DNA of 64,000 nt from Verrucomicrobiaceae bacterium (GCA_027491155.1 JAIXWR010000015.1:152269-216268), one strand, 5' to 3'; counted from the stretch's first letter, positions 1 to 9,326 are shown. Notes: generated from the letters alone by a model not told the origin. Translations and numbers: made by a program.

Positions 1-99
1 CCCGCTGTAACGGGATTCCGCGTGAAGCCGGAAGAGCCCGATTCCGGCAAAAAGAGCTTGCGGCACCTTGATCCGCCTTGATAGCTTGCAGCCGTCATC

Positions 100-173
100 G
101 CGGGTATAGCTTAGTGGTAAAGCTCTAGCCTTCCAAGCTAGCTATGCGGGTTCGATTCCCGCTACCCGCTCCA
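100..173 (+). tRNA. tRNA-Gly (anticodon TCC)
   Basis: The 7-bp acceptor stem (GCGGGTA with TACCCGC), D-arm, anticodon stem CTAGC/GCTAG, loop CTTCCAA and T-arm GCGGG-TTCGATT-CCCGC all fold. The anticodon TCC sits at 132-134 and reads GGA glycine codons. The CCA end is encoded (171-173). It lies 39 bp upstream of the next coding start on the same strand. Confidence 0.97.
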
Positions 174-212
174 TTTCAATGGAATGCAGTTCCCCAATTC
201 AATTTTCCCAAC

Positions 213-806
213 ATGAAACACACGTCTCGATTCGCGATCGCCGCGGCTTCTCTCGGCTTGCTTTCGGCCTCTGCCATGGCCGTCGACTGCTTGGAGTTGG
301 CGGTCTCCGTGAAGCATGCCGCCGCTGCAAAACCGGAAACCGTGCTTGAACTGGTCGAGAAGGAAGTGACCGCCAGTCCCGACTGCGCCTGCGAGGTGGT
401 CAAGGCCGCCATCCAGGGCTCTGGGGCGGATTCAAAGATGGTTGCGAAAATCGTCGAGGTTGCCGCTTCGGCCGCGCCGGAGAAAATGCGGCTCGTTTCC
501 CAATGTGCAGTGGCCGTCGCGCCCGAGTCGCTCGGTGACGTGCAGGCCGTGATGAACCGCCTTGATCCGAACCGGGGCGAGTCAAGCTACAGCTCCAAGG
601 ATGCCAAGGGAGCCAAGGATGTCGCCGTCAAGCCGGCGTGGAACCCGCTCGATTTCCCCGGTCAAGGCCCCGTGGGTCCGACACCGGGAGGCCCGCCGAT
701 CCTTCCCCCCGGTCTGCCGCCCACGGTTCCGCCCATCATCACCCCGCCGGTTGGGACTCGGATCGACCGTCCGATCATCGACGGAGGCAACGGTGGCAAG
801 CGCTGA
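213..806 (+). CDS. Secreted protein with Ala-rich helical region and Pro/Gly-rich tail
   Basis: I do not recognise a named family. The ATG at 213 gives a clear signal peptide (KHTSRFAIAAASLGLLSASAMA), so it is preferred over earlier in-frame starts that would run into the tRNA. After cleavage come about 90 Ala/Val/Glu-rich residues with a few Cys (DCL, DCACEVV, SQCAV), suggesting short helical repeats. The last 50 or so residues are rich in Pro and Gly (PTPGGPPILPPGLPPTVPP) and end in a basic GGNGGKR. It is followed at 48 bp by an outer-membrane barrel gene and then by export genes, so a periplasmic or surface accessory role in polysaccharide export is inferred from context only. Confidence 0.7.
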   Translation: MKHTSRFAIAAASLGLLSASAMAVDCLELAVSVKHAAAAKPETVLELVEKEVTASPDCACEVVKAAIQGSGADSKMVAKIVEVAASAAPEKMRLVSQCAVAVAPESLGDVQAVMNRLDPNRGESSYSSKDAKGAKDVAVKPAWNPLDFPGQGPVGPTPGGPPILPPGLPPTVPPIITPPVGTRIDRPIIDGGNGGKR

Positions 807-854
807 ACCCCGCTTGGAAGCCGATCCACAAGACCCACACTCTTTTACCATTTC

Positions 855-2090
855 ATGAAACGCAGCCTGTTTTCCACCCTTGCGGTTGTTTCCTCCTTCG
901 GAGCAGCCCACGGCGATCTTTACCACATCCAGGACGAAGCCCAAGAAAGCCTTCCTCTCAAATGGTCGGTGGGTGTTAACCTGACTTGGGACGACAATGT
1001 GAATCCCACCGCTGTGGGAGCAGGTGCCGACGAGGACACCCTAAGCATCAATCCGTATGTCGGTCTCAGCTTCGTAAATATCTCGCCCCAAACCACTTGG
1101 GATGTTTACGCCCGGATCGGAGCCATCTATTATTTCGATGAACCGACGGCTCTCGGGTCCGACGATTTTTACACCCAGTCGCGGGTCGGTTTGAATTGGA
1201 CCCATCGGGTAAGCGAGCGGCTTCGTTTTTCGAGCCGGAATTTCCTCTCCTACGAGCTTGAGCCCGACTATGCCTACGGATTTTCGACCACCCGCCAGCT
1301 CGGCGAGTATTTCTACTGGCAGACGGACAACTCAGTGGGTTACCGCTGGACCGAGCGTTTAGCAACCTACACCGGCTTCACACTCACCGGGCTGGACTAC
1401 GATGAAGTGGTTTTGAACCAAGATCGCTTCACGTGGACCCTCTACAACTCCTTTCGCTATCAGTTGACCCCGCAGACGGTGCTCACTGCAGATTATCGCT
1501 ACTCCCAGACCGACGGAGCTGATCTTTCGTCGGACTATACTGACCACTATCTCCTTGGTGGAATCGAACACCGCTTCAGCCCGAACACGATCCTTGTCGC
1601 CCGGGTCGGTGCTCAATTTCACGAGTCCGAAGCCATTGGTGGCGGAGATTCCACAAGCCCTTACGTTGAGGCAACGGTGCGAACCCAGGTGAACGAGCAG
1701 CTTTCCGTGCGTGGCTTCGTTCGATACGGGATCGAAGGCTATGATACGGTAAGGCCGGTCGGCGCAGGGCTCTACGAGTTCGATGATCGGCAGACTCTCA
1801 GGTTAGGTGTTGCAGGTGAATATTCGCTCTCTCCGAAGCTAAACCTCTTCAGCGGCCTTGACTATATTCCGGCAACCTTCGACGACGGGCGCCTCGTCGG
1901 CGGTGCTGCTCCGCTGAGCGCTGGGGGTTTGGACGAGGATGTCCTCAACGCCTATGTCGGAGTGTCGGTCAAGTTCACTGACCTGCTCTACGGAACCTTC
2001 TCCTACAACTACACGGATTCGAGTTCGGATTTTGTCGGCCAGAGCTACGACCGCAACCGAGTCAATCTTGGCCTCCGCGCCGAGTTCTGA
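855..2090 (+). CDS. Outer-membrane beta-barrel protein (BBP2-like) of exopolysaccharide locus
   Basis: 411 residues with a signal peptide (KRSLFSTLAVVSSFGAAHG). The rest is a run of alternating hydrophobic/polar strands rich in Tyr, Trp, Asp and Thr, for example VGLNWTHRVSERLRFSSRN and TVLTADYRYSQTDG, and it closes with the strand NRVNLGLRAEF ending in Phe, as outer-membrane barrels do. Length and pattern fit the putative beta-barrel porin-2 group often found beside Wzc/Wza-type export genes. It probably forms or stabilises an outer-membrane passage for the polymer. A strong terminator follows, separating it from the downstream kinase gene. Confidence 0.75.
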   Translation: MKRSLFSTLAVVSSFGAAHGDLYHIQDEAQESLPLKWSVGVNLTWDDNVNPTAVGAGADEDTLSINPYVGLSFVNISPQTTWDVYARIGAIYYFDEPTALGSDDFYTQSRVGLNWTHRVSERLRFSSRNFLSYELEPDYAYGFSTTRQLGEYFYWQTDNSVGYRWTERLATYTGFTLTGLDYDEVVLNQDRFTWTLYNSFRYQLTPQTVLTADYRYSQTDGADLSSDYTDHYLLGGIEHRFSPNTILVARVGAQFHESEAIGGGDSTSPYVEATVRTQVNEQLSVRGFVRYGIEGYDTVRPVGAGLYEFDDRQTLRLGVAGEYSLSPKLNLFSGLDYIPATFDDGRLVGGAAPLSAGGLDEDVLNAYVGVSVKFTDLLYGTFSYNYTDSSSDFVGQSYDRNRVNLGLRAEF

Positions 2091-2144
2091 GCGCAGTTTT
2101 TCAACGAAGGCTGCTCCAAAATCGATCTCGTCGACAGATAGAGG

Positions 2145-2178
2145 ACTCCCGCAATGGATCACCATTGCGGGAGTTTTT
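2145..2178 (+). terminator. Rho-independent terminator
   Basis: A perfect 13-bp inverted repeat (ACTCCCGCAATGG / CCATTGCGGGAGT) around the loop ATCA runs straight into a T-run. It lies 55 bp after the barrel gene and 53 bp before the Wzc-like kinase gene. Confidence 0.92.
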
Positions 2179-2230
2179 CGTTTGAACGGGTAGCCACCAA
2201 AGACCATAAACCAATCAGCAAACGTTCGAA

Positions 2231-4408
2231 ATGAATCCACCTACTCATCAATCGGAGGCTGCCCTCCACGCTGTCGATTACTGGCAGGTCATCAAGAATC
2301 GCTACGGGGTCATTTTGCTCACCTTCCTTTTGGTGTTCATGACCGCCTTGGTCATCACCTATGTCATGCCCAAGAAGTATGAGAGCAAGGCGGTTGTTCA
2401 GGTTCGGCCCAAGGGCACCAGCACCGTGCTCATGCCTGGAATGGAGAATCGCAACCTCGTGGAAATGAACCAAACTTTCTTCCCGACCGAATTCGAGGTG
2501 ATACGGTCCCAGAAGACTCTGGATGCAGCGATTGAAGATCTCGATCTGGTCAACAAATGGAATTCGGACCCCGAATCCGTTCGACGCACGCTAAGGGGTA
2601 TCGTGGATGCCCAGAACATCCGGGGAACCGCGCTGATCGAGATCCGTGTGCGCTACAACGATCCGAAGGATGCCCAGATGATCGCCAAAGCCGTCTCGGA
2701 AGCCTACCGCGAGCGCCGTACCGCCCAGCAGGGCGAATATGCAAGCCAAGCTCTCGAACAGCTCAGCAATGCGGTCGTTGCCCAGAAGGATTTGGTCGAG
2801 GATAAAAGGAAGCTGCTCTCCCAGATCATCCGGCAGGAGGGAATCATTTACCACGGTGACAAGAACGAGTTTCAGGGATCTCGCGGCTTCGACGAAGCAG
2901 ATCAGGCTGAGTCCGTGGCTCGTGCCTATGACGAGCTGGACCGGGAGAAAATCCAACTTGAGAGCCAGATCGAGACCCTTCTGAAGTACGACGGCCCGCA
3001 GTTGATGACCTATGCATCCGGTTTGAGCCTGCCCGACAACATCATCCCTGTGCTTCTGCCCCAGTTTCAGGCCGCAGAACGGGAATATCAGGCGATGAAA
3101 AGTTCTGGCTATGGTGAACTGCATCCCAAGATGGTGCAGCTGAGCACGAACTTGAAGGCAATGGAGGAGGATCTCGTTGAAGCCGTTGCCAATCTCCGGG
3201 AGACTCTGAAGGCGAAGCTCGAGCTCTCGAAGGAACAGCTTTCGCGCCTCAAGACCCGGATGGATTCCACGATCGACGATGCCATTAATCAAGGGATCGC
3301 GAACCAAACGTTCATCGACGCCAAGAACGACTTCGAGACTGCGCAGCGCCTCCTCGAGACTTTGCAAGTCAAGGAGATCGCCGAGAAGATGCAGAACAAG
3401 ATCACGGAGGAGCCGATCATCATTCACGAAGAGCCGGTGGTTTCGCAGGTTCCCGTGAGCCCGAACGTTACCCTTAACCTGGCTCTGGGGGCCGTGGTCG
3501 GCATGGTGTTCGGCATCGGTGTCGCTTTCTTCTTGGAATACCTCGACACCTCCGTGAAGTCCCTCGAGGACGTCGAGCGCTACCTGCAGGTGCCGGTGCT
3601 CGCCGTGATTCCGAAGGATGTCGGCGTGCTCTACAAGCAGAGCGGCATGAGCCCCGACGCCGAGGCCTACCGGATTCTCCGGACCAACATCGAGTTCAAT
3701 CGCAAGAATCCGGAGGACAATGCCATCACGGTGGTTTCCGGCGGTGCGGGCGAGGGCAAGTCGACCACCTTGGTGAACCTCGCCTACATTTGCGCCCAGG
3801 GCGGTTACACGACCCTGATGATCGATGCCGACCTGCGTCGTCCGCGGCTTCACACCTTCTTCGACATCAACAACTCGGTTGGTCTGACCAATTACCTGAC
3901 GACCGAACTGATGCTGGAAGACGTGATCCTCCAGACTCCGGTGGACAACCTTTACTTCATGCCTTCGGGCATTCTGCCCGCCGATGCCGCCGGCATTCTG
4001 AACAGCCGCCGCATGTCGGAGCTGATCCAGGACGTGAAGCAGCGCTTCGACCTCGTGTTGGTGGACTCACCGCCGATTCTCGGGGTAAGTGACGCTTCGG
4101 TGCTGGCTAGCGAAGTCGACCTGACGATGATCGTCGTTCAGCATCGCAAGCTGCCGCGCAACATGCTGATGCGCGTCAAGCAGGCCGTCGAGAACGTGGG
4201 CGGGCATGTGATCGGGGTGGTCCTCAACAACGTGGATGTCCGGAGCGACAGTCAGTACCAGTATTACACGAGCTATTACACCTACTACGCTCCCGCCGAG
4301 TCGCAACCGCTGCCTTCTCAGGCCGCGCCCTCTGCGCCGTCGAAGTCCACCTCTTCCCGCGCTTCTAGCCGCGCGGCGGCGGACGACAGCAAGCAAGACC
4401 TCTATTGA
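2231..4408 (+). CDS. Polysaccharide biosynthesis tyrosine autokinase (Wzc/CpsD-like)
   Basis: A 725-residue inner-membrane co-polymerase fused to a BY-kinase. A Wzz-type N-terminus has TM1 at about residues 25-47 and a long periplasmic coiled-coil region to about 410; TM2 is near 414-436. The cytoplasmic kinase shows Walker A GGAGEGKST (about 504), Walker A' LMIDADLRRP (about 529) and Walker B LVLVDSPP (about 609). The C-terminus carries the Tyr cluster YQYYTSYYTYY (about 675-686) and a final Tyr, the autophosphorylation tail of this family. It controls polymer length and export. A Wza-like gene follows 32 bp downstream. No glycosyltransferase or flippase gene is in view, so the synthesis genes lie elsewhere. 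Confidence 0.93.
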   Translation: MNPPTHQSEAALHAVDYWQVIKNRYGVILLTFLLVFMTALVITYVMPKKYESKAVVQVRPKGTSTVLMPGMENRNLVEMNQTFFPTEFEVIRSQKTLDAAIEDLDLVNKWNSDPESVRRTLRGIVDAQNIRGTALIEIRVRYNDPKDAQMIAKAVSEAYRERRTAQQGEYASQALEQLSNAVVAQKDLVEDKRKLLSQIIRQEGIIYHGDKNEFQGSRGFDEADQAESVARAYDELDREKIQLESQIETLLKYDGPQLMTYASGLSLPDNIIPVLLPQFQAAEREYQAMKSSGYGELHPKMVQLSTNLKAMEEDLVEAVANLRETLKAKLELSKEQLSRLKTRMDSTIDDAINQGIANQTFIDAKNDFETAQRLLETLQVKEIAEKMQNKITEEPIIIHEEPVVSQVPVSPNVTLNLALGAVVGMVFGIGVAFFLEYLDTSVKSLEDVERYLQVPVLAVIPKDVGVLYKQSGMSPDAEAYRILRTNIEFNRKNPEDNAITVVSGGAGEGKSTTLVNLAYICAQGGYTTLMIDADLRRPRLHTFFDINNSVGLTNYLTTELMLEDVILQTPVDNLYFMPSGILPADAAGILNSRRMSELIQDVKQRFDLVLVDSPPILGVSDASVLASEVDLTMIVVQHRKLPRNMLMRVKQAVENVGGHVIGVVLNNVDVRSDSQYQYYTSYYTYYAPAESQPLPSQAAPSAPSKSTSSRASSRAAADDSKQDLY

Positions 4409-4439
4409 CATGCCGGGACACCGGTTGGAACTTACGACC

Positions 4440-5006
4440 ATGAAACACATCTTCGTCTTTTTTGCGCTTTTGCTGGCCACCTGCCTCGGTCTTTCGGCCC
4501 AGACGACCATTAGCCCGGGCCGTGCGATCGAGATCCAGATCAAGGGGGTTCCAAGCGAGGAGATCCCCGTGGTGAGCGGTACCTACACGGTTTCCGAAAG
4601 CGGCACGATCAACATGCCCCACCTGCAGGGGGCGATTCGTGCGGCCGGACTCAGCCCGACGTCGCTGGCAAGGAGCATCGAAGCGGCTTACCGGGCCGCC
4701 AAGATTTACACCACCCCGACGATTAACGTCATCGCGTCTTCTTCGGAGTCGCTGGACGAGCAGGTTGTTACTGTCGGGGATCAGGTGGTGAGCCCGGGTC
4801 CGGTGAAGTGGGTGCGCGGCCTGACCTTGTACAATGCCATCCAAGCAGCCCGTGGAGCCACTCCCTTCGGTAGCATGAAGCGGGTGCGTTTGACCCGCAA
4901 CGGCCAGAGCAAGGTTTACAACCTGACCGACCCGAAGCACATGACCATTCCGGTGGAGCCGAATGATACGATTCAGGTCCCGCAGAAGGATCTTTGGGGA
5001 AATTGA
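4440..5006 (+). CDS. Short Wza-like polysaccharide export protein
   Basis: 188 residues. The ATG at 4440 gives a clean signal peptide (KHIFVFFALLLATCLGLSAQ); an in-frame ATG at 4410 would add ten polar residues before it. Mature positions about 20-100 resemble the Poly_export domain (TISPGRAIEIQIKGVPSEEI, then a TYTVSESGTINMPHLQG strand pair), and the rest resembles one SLBB-like module (VTVGDQVVSPGPVKWVRGL, NDTIQVPQKD). It lacks the extra SLBB copies and the C-terminal helix of full-length Wza (about 380 residues), and has no lipobox Cys. It probably partners the kinase and the upstream barrel, which could supply the missing outer-membrane pore. Confidence 0.82.
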   Translation: MKHIFVFFALLLATCLGLSAQTTISPGRAIEIQIKGVPSEEIPVVSGTYTVSESGTINMPHLQGAIRAAGLSPTSLARSIEAAYRAAKIYTTPTINVIASSSESLDEQVVTVGDQVVSPGPVKWVRGLTLYNAIQAARGATPFGSMKRVRLTRNGQSKVYNLTDPKHMTIPVEPNDTIQVPQKDLWGN

Positions 5007-5019
5007 TCCGAAGCCCGCG

Positions 5020-5823
5020 ATGGTTTGGTCCCGCCAGGTTTTTGCATGGATGATCGGAAGTCTTCTCCCATGGCTTCCGGCCACGGTTTTCTGCCAGGAC
5101 GACGCGCCCCTGGCCCTGATCGGATCCCTGGGGAGCGAAGATTTCAAAGAGCGCACCAAGGCCCAGCAGGAGCTGTCGAGTTGGGCCATGGCGGAGCCCG
5201 GGAAAAGTCAGGAATGGCTGTTTCGCGAACTTGAGGCGGTGTCCGAGCCGGAGGTCCGCATCCGCTTGAGGGAAGTCCTCAAGGAGGTGGTCGTGGCCGA
5301 GCACCAGAAGGATGGTCCGGGCTATGTCGGCATCGGGATGGCGGACGTCGAGGTCGCCGTGCCCGGAGTCGATGGTCCCAAGGCCGGTGTCAGCATCACC
5401 CGGATTCAGGAAAACACACCCGCCGGCCGGGCCGGCTTGCAGGTCGGGGATGTGGTGCTGGCGGTCGATCAGACGCGTTGGAACGGGGAAGTGGCGGCGA
5501 GCTTCTTGTTCCAGCAGGAAATCATGAAGCGACGGCCGGGAGACAAGGTGGACCTTGAGATCCTGCGCGCCGGGGCGTTGATGAAGGTTCAGGTGACCCT
5601 GGCCGCCCGGCCCATGGGCTTGCCCGAGGCTTCCAAGGTGCCGGCCATCCAGGGCTTCCAAGGCCTGCAGGGGGTTCCCGGAATCCGGCTGAATTTCCTA
5701 CAGCTCGCGGACGAGGAGATGAAAGCGTTGGAGGAGAAACAGAGGGCCGACGAGCTGAAGGCAAAGGAAGATTGTTTCGAAGATTGGCTCCGGAAGCGAC
5801 GTTCTGCCGCAGGGAAGCCGTGA
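5020..5823 (+). CDS. Secreted PDZ-domain protein
   Basis: 267 residues from the ATG at 5020, 14 bp after the export gene, so very likely in the same transcript. An N-terminal signal (WSRQVFAWMIGSLLPWLPATVFCQ) is followed by a short helical repeat region (about 30-90, HEAT-like in pattern) and a PDZ domain (about 105-200) with GYVGIGM, AGRAGLQVGDVVLAVD and RRPGDKVDLEILR. The Gln/Phe-rich stretch near 210-230 and a charged C-terminus follow. No protease catalytic domain is present. PDZ modules bind peptide C-termini; here it could be a periplasmic scaffold for the export machinery, which is inference from the operon. Confidence 0.8.
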   Translation: MVWSRQVFAWMIGSLLPWLPATVFCQDDAPLALIGSLGSEDFKERTKAQQELSSWAMAEPGKSQEWLFRELEAVSEPEVRIRLREVLKEVVVAEHQKDGPGYVGIGMADVEVAVPGVDGPKAGVSITRIQENTPAGRAGLQVGDVVLAVDQTRWNGEVAASFLFQQEIMKRRPGDKVDLEILRAGALMKVQVTLAARPMGLPEASKVPAIQGFQGLQGVPGIRLNFLQLADEEMKALEEKQRADELKAKEDCFEDWLRKRRSAAGKP

Positions 5824-5911
5824 GCCTCCGCAAGACTTTTAAAAAATCGACATTCCGGCACTTCGTGCGAAGCTCGCCCAATCGTTCATCCCCGCCATCG
5901 AACCACCGATC

Positions 5912-8152
5912 ATGAATCTTTCCCGCATCCGCAGCGCCGCCGTGGCGGCACTTCTCACGGCGAGTTCCCAGACCGCTTGCGCGCAGCAGGCGGATTTCGA
6001 CGAGGTCGGCCGTCAGATGGCGATCATGCTGCAGAACAGCCACTTCGCGCGGCTGCCGTTCAATGAGTTGAGCCAGCGGTTCCTCGACGATTTCATCCGC
6101 GACCTCGATGCGGGGAAGGTGTATTTCACCCAGCAGGACATCGATCGCTTCAACCGCCAGTACGGCGAGAACCTCTCGGCCATGCTGCTTCAGGAGAACA
6201 GCATGGGCGCGGCGATCGACATCTACTCGACCTTCAAGAAGAGGGTCGAGGCGCGGGTCGGCGAGGCCAAGCGCTTGCTGGCGGCCGGGGAGTTCGATTT
6301 CGCGAAGAAGGAGACCTTGGAACGCAGCCGGAAGGATGCCGCCTGGCCCAAGGATGAGGCTGAGGCGATGACGCTTTGGGGCTTGCAGATCAAGGAGGCG
6401 CTGCTTTCCGAGATCCTGCGCCGCGACATGATCGCGGAGATGGCGAAGAAGCAGGGCAAGGAGAACCCCTTGAAGGATGACAAGGACCCGAAGGAGAAAA
6501 TCGCACTCCGTTACGAGCGTTTCCTTCACAGCGTGGTGCAGGACGTGGACGACGAGGACGTGGCCGCGATGTTCCTGAGCGCGGTCGCCCGTTCGTTCGA
6601 TCCTCACACCGACTACATGAGCACCCGCGAAATGGATCGCTTCCGGGACGGCATGAAGAACGAGCTGGTCGGCATCGGCGCGCTGCTCCAGGGCGAGGAA
6701 GACGGGGCCACCAAGATCATGGGGATCGTGGTCGGCGGCCCGGCCGACAAGCACGGGGTTTTGAAACTGAACGACCGCGTGGTTGCCGTGGACCCCGATG
6801 GCGACGGTCCGAGGGAGATGGTCGACATCATGTTCATGAAGATCGACAAGGTGGTCGACCTCATCCGCGGCGAACAAGGGACCCCGGTGCAATTGAAGGC
6901 GGAGCCGGCCGGCGGCCCCGCGGGCGAGACCGCGCTGATCACGATCACCCGCGACAAGGTCGCCCTTAAGGACGAGCAGGCGAGTGCCGAAATCATCCAG
7001 ATGAAATCGGTCGATGGAGAGGACAAGCGGATCGGGATCATCACCCTTCCTTCGTTCTATGCGGATTTCGACGAGGGCAAGACCCGCTGCTCGGTGGACG
7101 TCGAGCGCTTGCTTGAGAGGCTCAAGGAGGAGGGCATCGACGGATTGATGCTCGACCTCCGGAACAACGGGGGTGGCGCGCTGGAGGAGGTGCGCCGGAT
7201 GACCGGGTTCTTCACCCGCCGCGGGCCGGTCGTGCAGGTCAAGAACACCTTCGGTGAGATCCAGGTGAAGGAATCCGACCGGCAGGAGCCGATTTACGAC
7301 GGGCCGATGGTCGTCCTGACCGACAAGAGCAGCGCTTCCGCCAGCGAGATCCTCGCCGGTGCCCTTCAGGACAACAACCGGGCGGTGATCGTCGGCGAGT
7401 CTTCGACCTTCGGCAAGGGAACGGTCCAGCAGCCGATGGACATCGGCCGCATGCTGCCTTTCTTCAAGGCGCGCAACAAGGCGGGGACCTTGAAGGTCAC
7501 GATCCAGAAATTCTACCGTCCTTCGGGCTCGTCGACCCAGAATCAGGGGGTCGTGCCGGATGTCGTGCTGACGAGCTTGGCCGATGCCCTGGAGATCGGC
7601 GAGGCTTTCCTCGACCATCCCCTGGACCACGACATGATCCGCAAGGCGCCGGACTTCGCGCCGCTCAAGCGCGACCAGCTTTTCGTTCCGCGGCTCAAGG
7701 AGCTCAGCACCGCGCGGGTGGGGGCTTCCAAGGATTTCGCCTACGTGATCGAGGACGTGACGAAGACGAAGGCCCGCATCCGCGAGAACAAGGTTTCGCT
7801 CAACCTCGAGGAGCGGAAGAAGGAACTGGAGGAGATCGAACTCGAGCAACGGCAGCGCAACGAGGAGCGGAAGGCGCGCTTTGCGGCCGCGGAGAAGGAA
7901 GACAAGGCGAAGCTGAGCTTCTTCAAGCTGACCTTGGACGATGTCGAGAAGGGTGGGGATCTCCGTCCCTTCGATCCGTCCAAGGAGAACGAGGAGTTCA
8001 TGCGGCGCGCCAAGGATGAAACGGCGGAGCTCGACGAGACCCCGCCGTGGCCGAGCGGACTCGACCCGCACGAGCGCGAGGCGATCATGATCCTGGGCGA
8101 TCTGGTGGAGATCACGAGGAACGCCCGGATGGCCGGACTGCTCGATCGCTGA
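5912..8152 (+). CDS. prc: Carboxy-terminal (tail-specific) protease, S41 family
   Basis: 746 residues with a signal peptide ending near ACAQQ. The layout matches Prc: helical N-terminal region (QMAIMLQNSHFARLPFNEL), a PDZ domain near 250-345 (IVVGGPADKHGVLKLNDRVV), the S41 core (GLMLDLRNNGGGALEEV; DKSSASASEILAGALQD; TFGKGTVQ) and a long charged C-terminal domain typical of the Prc type rather than the short CtpA type. The catalytic Ser is about 476 and the Lys about 502. It degrades or trims periplasmic proteins from their C-termini. Its TGA overlaps the ATG of the next gene by one base. Confidence 0.94.
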   Translation: MNLSRIRSAAVAALLTASSQTACAQQADFDEVGRQMAIMLQNSHFARLPFNELSQRFLDDFIRDLDAGKVYFTQQDIDRFNRQYGENLSAMLLQENSMGAAIDIYSTFKKRVEARVGEAKRLLAAGEFDFAKKETLERSRKDAAWPKDEAEAMTLWGLQIKEALLSEILRRDMIAEMAKKQGKENPLKDDKDPKEKIALRYERFLHSVVQDVDDEDVAAMFLSAVARSFDPHTDYMSTREMDRFRDGMKNELVGIGALLQGEEDGATKIMGIVVGGPADKHGVLKLNDRVVAVDPDGDGPREMVDIMFMKIDKVVDLIRGEQGTPVQLKAEPAGGPAGETALITITRDKVALKDEQASAEIIQMKSVDGEDKRIGIITLPSFYADFDEGKTRCSVDVERLLERLKEEGIDGLMLDLRNNGGGALEEVRRMTGFFTRRGPVVQVKNTFGEIQVKESDRQEPIYDGPMVVLTDKSSASASEILAGALQDNNRAVIVGESSTFGKGTVQQPMDIGRMLPFFKARNKAGTLKVTIQKFYRPSGSSTQNQGVVPDVVLTSLADALEIGEAFLDHPLDHDMIRKAPDFAPLKRDQLFVPRLKELSTARVGASKDFAYVIEDVTKTKARIRENKVSLNLEERKKELEEIELEQRQRNEERKARFAAAEKEDKAKLSFFKLTLDDVEKGGDLRPFDPSKENEEFMRRAKDETAELDETPPWPSGLDPHEREAIMILGDLVEITRNARMAGLLDR

Positions 8153-8832
8153 TGCCGGGCCTTTCCGAACGACTTGCCGGGCTGCGCGGAAGGATCGCCG
8201 GTGCCTGCCGCGACTCCGGGCGCGATCCCGGCGACGTGGAGCTTCTTGCCGTGTCGAAGACCTTTCCGGCATCGGCCGTGCAGGAGGCTTACGACGCGGG
8301 GCAGCGGGCCTTTGGCGAGAGCCGCCAGCAGGAGGCCGCGCCCAAGATCGAGGTGTTGCCGCGGGACATCCGGTGGCATTTCATCGGGGGACTGCAGCGC
8401 AACAAGGTGCGCAAGGTGCTGGGGGGATTCGAGGTCATCCATAGCGTGGATTCGCTGCGGCTGGCGGAATATCTCGACCGGGTGGCCGGCGAGGAAGGCA
8501 AGCGGCCGCGGGTTTTCCTGGAGGTCAATGTGGCGGGCGAGGCGAGCAAGGGAGGTTTCAGTCCCGAGGAATTGCTGGAAGCGGCGGGGGCCTTGCCGGA
8601 TTTACGGAACGTGGAGATTTCGGGGCTGATGTCGATTCCCCCGGAAACGGATGCCCGCCGCTGGTTTGCGGCGACCCGCGAGTTGCGGGACCGATTGGAG
8701 AAGGAGTCGGGGCTCGGGCTGCCTGGGCTGAGCATGGGCATGAGCGGTGATTTCGAGGATGCCGTCCGGGAGGGCTCCACCATCGTGCGGGTCGGCTCCG
8801 CGCTTTTCGGCCAGCGGGAATATCCGGAATGA
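8152..8832 (+). CDS. yggS: YggS-family PLP-binding protein
   Basis: 226 residues from the ATG that overlaps the protease stop (TGATG). The family signature is clear: ELLAVSKTF near the PLP lysine (K about 32), FGESRQQEA, WHFIGGLQRNKVRKVL, IHSVDSLRLA, LEVNVAGEASKGGF, SGLMSIPP and the C-terminal GMSGDFEDAVREGSTIVRVG. Members are monomeric alanine-racemase-like barrels without confirmed enzyme activity that maintain vitamin B6 and amino-acid balance. The stop overlaps the next gene by 4 bp, so translation is coupled. Confidence 0.95.
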   Translation: MPGLSERLAGLRGRIAGACRDSGRDPGDVELLAVSKTFPASAVQEAYDAGQRAFGESRQQEAAPKIEVLPRDIRWHFIGGLQRNKVRKVLGGFEVIHSVDSLRLAEYLDRVAGEEGKRPRVFLEVNVAGEASKGGFSPEELLEAAGALPDLRNVEISGLMSIPPETDARRWFAATRELRDRLEKESGLGLPGLSMGMSGDFEDAVREGSTIVRVGSALFGQREYPE

Positions 8833-9131
8833 GCAGGTTGGAACAGGCGGTGGTGATCGGGGAGGAACTCGCGCTCGCGTTCGAGGGCGGGGAGGAGATC
8901 TATCTGAAGCTCGAACTCCTGAGGCGGGCCTGCCCTTGCGCGGCTTGCCAAGGCGAGCCGGATGCCCTCGGCCGGGTGCTCCGTCCGGTGCCGCAGGTCG
9001 GCGCGCGGGGATTCTCCCTGTTGCGCTGCGAAGCGGTGGGCGGCTATGCGCTCCAGCTTTTCTGGGCGGACGGCCATTCGACGGGGATCTATTCCTTCGA
9101 TTACCTGCGGAAACTCGCCGCCCTCGGGTGA
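8829..9131 (+). CDS. DUF971 domain protein
   Basis: 100 residues. The start codon lies in the ATGA overlap with yggS. The DUF971 pattern is present (LALAFEGGEEIYLKLELLR, the paired Cys of CPCAACQGE, LQLFWADGHSTGIYSFDYLR). The family is the stand-alone version of the N-terminal domain of gamma-butyrobetaine hydroxylase and is found next to Fe-S or Mrp-type genes in other bacteria; the two Cys may bind metal. Its exact role is unknown. Confidence 0.88.
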   Translation: MSRLEQAVVIGEELALAFEGGEEIYLKLELLRRACPCAACQGEPDALGRVLRPVPQVGARGFSLLRCEAVGGYALQLFWADGHSTGIYSFDYLRKLAALG

Positions 9132-9326
9132 TGGAGGTCGCGGGCACGGCCGGGCCTGCCGCGGTTCGCTCCGGACCGCCATCGATTTTTTCCGGGAAAT
9201 CCGCCAAGGAAGGGCGTGCAGCGACGTCATGCTGCCGGTCGATCATGTCCGATGCCCCTTCGGTTTCCGTTGCCGGAGTGGTAGCGGCGGCGTCCGACCG
9301 AATTCCGACCCTTTGAGCAAGCCCCG

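Noticed and set aside
58..84. Promoter for tRNA-Gly
   Set aside because: TTGCGG and TTGATA are only 14 bp apart; not convincing enough to annotate.
5522..8272. Long minus-strand frame over the protease gene
   Set aside because: The plus strand encodes a full Prc protease with all motifs; no motif in the antisense frame.
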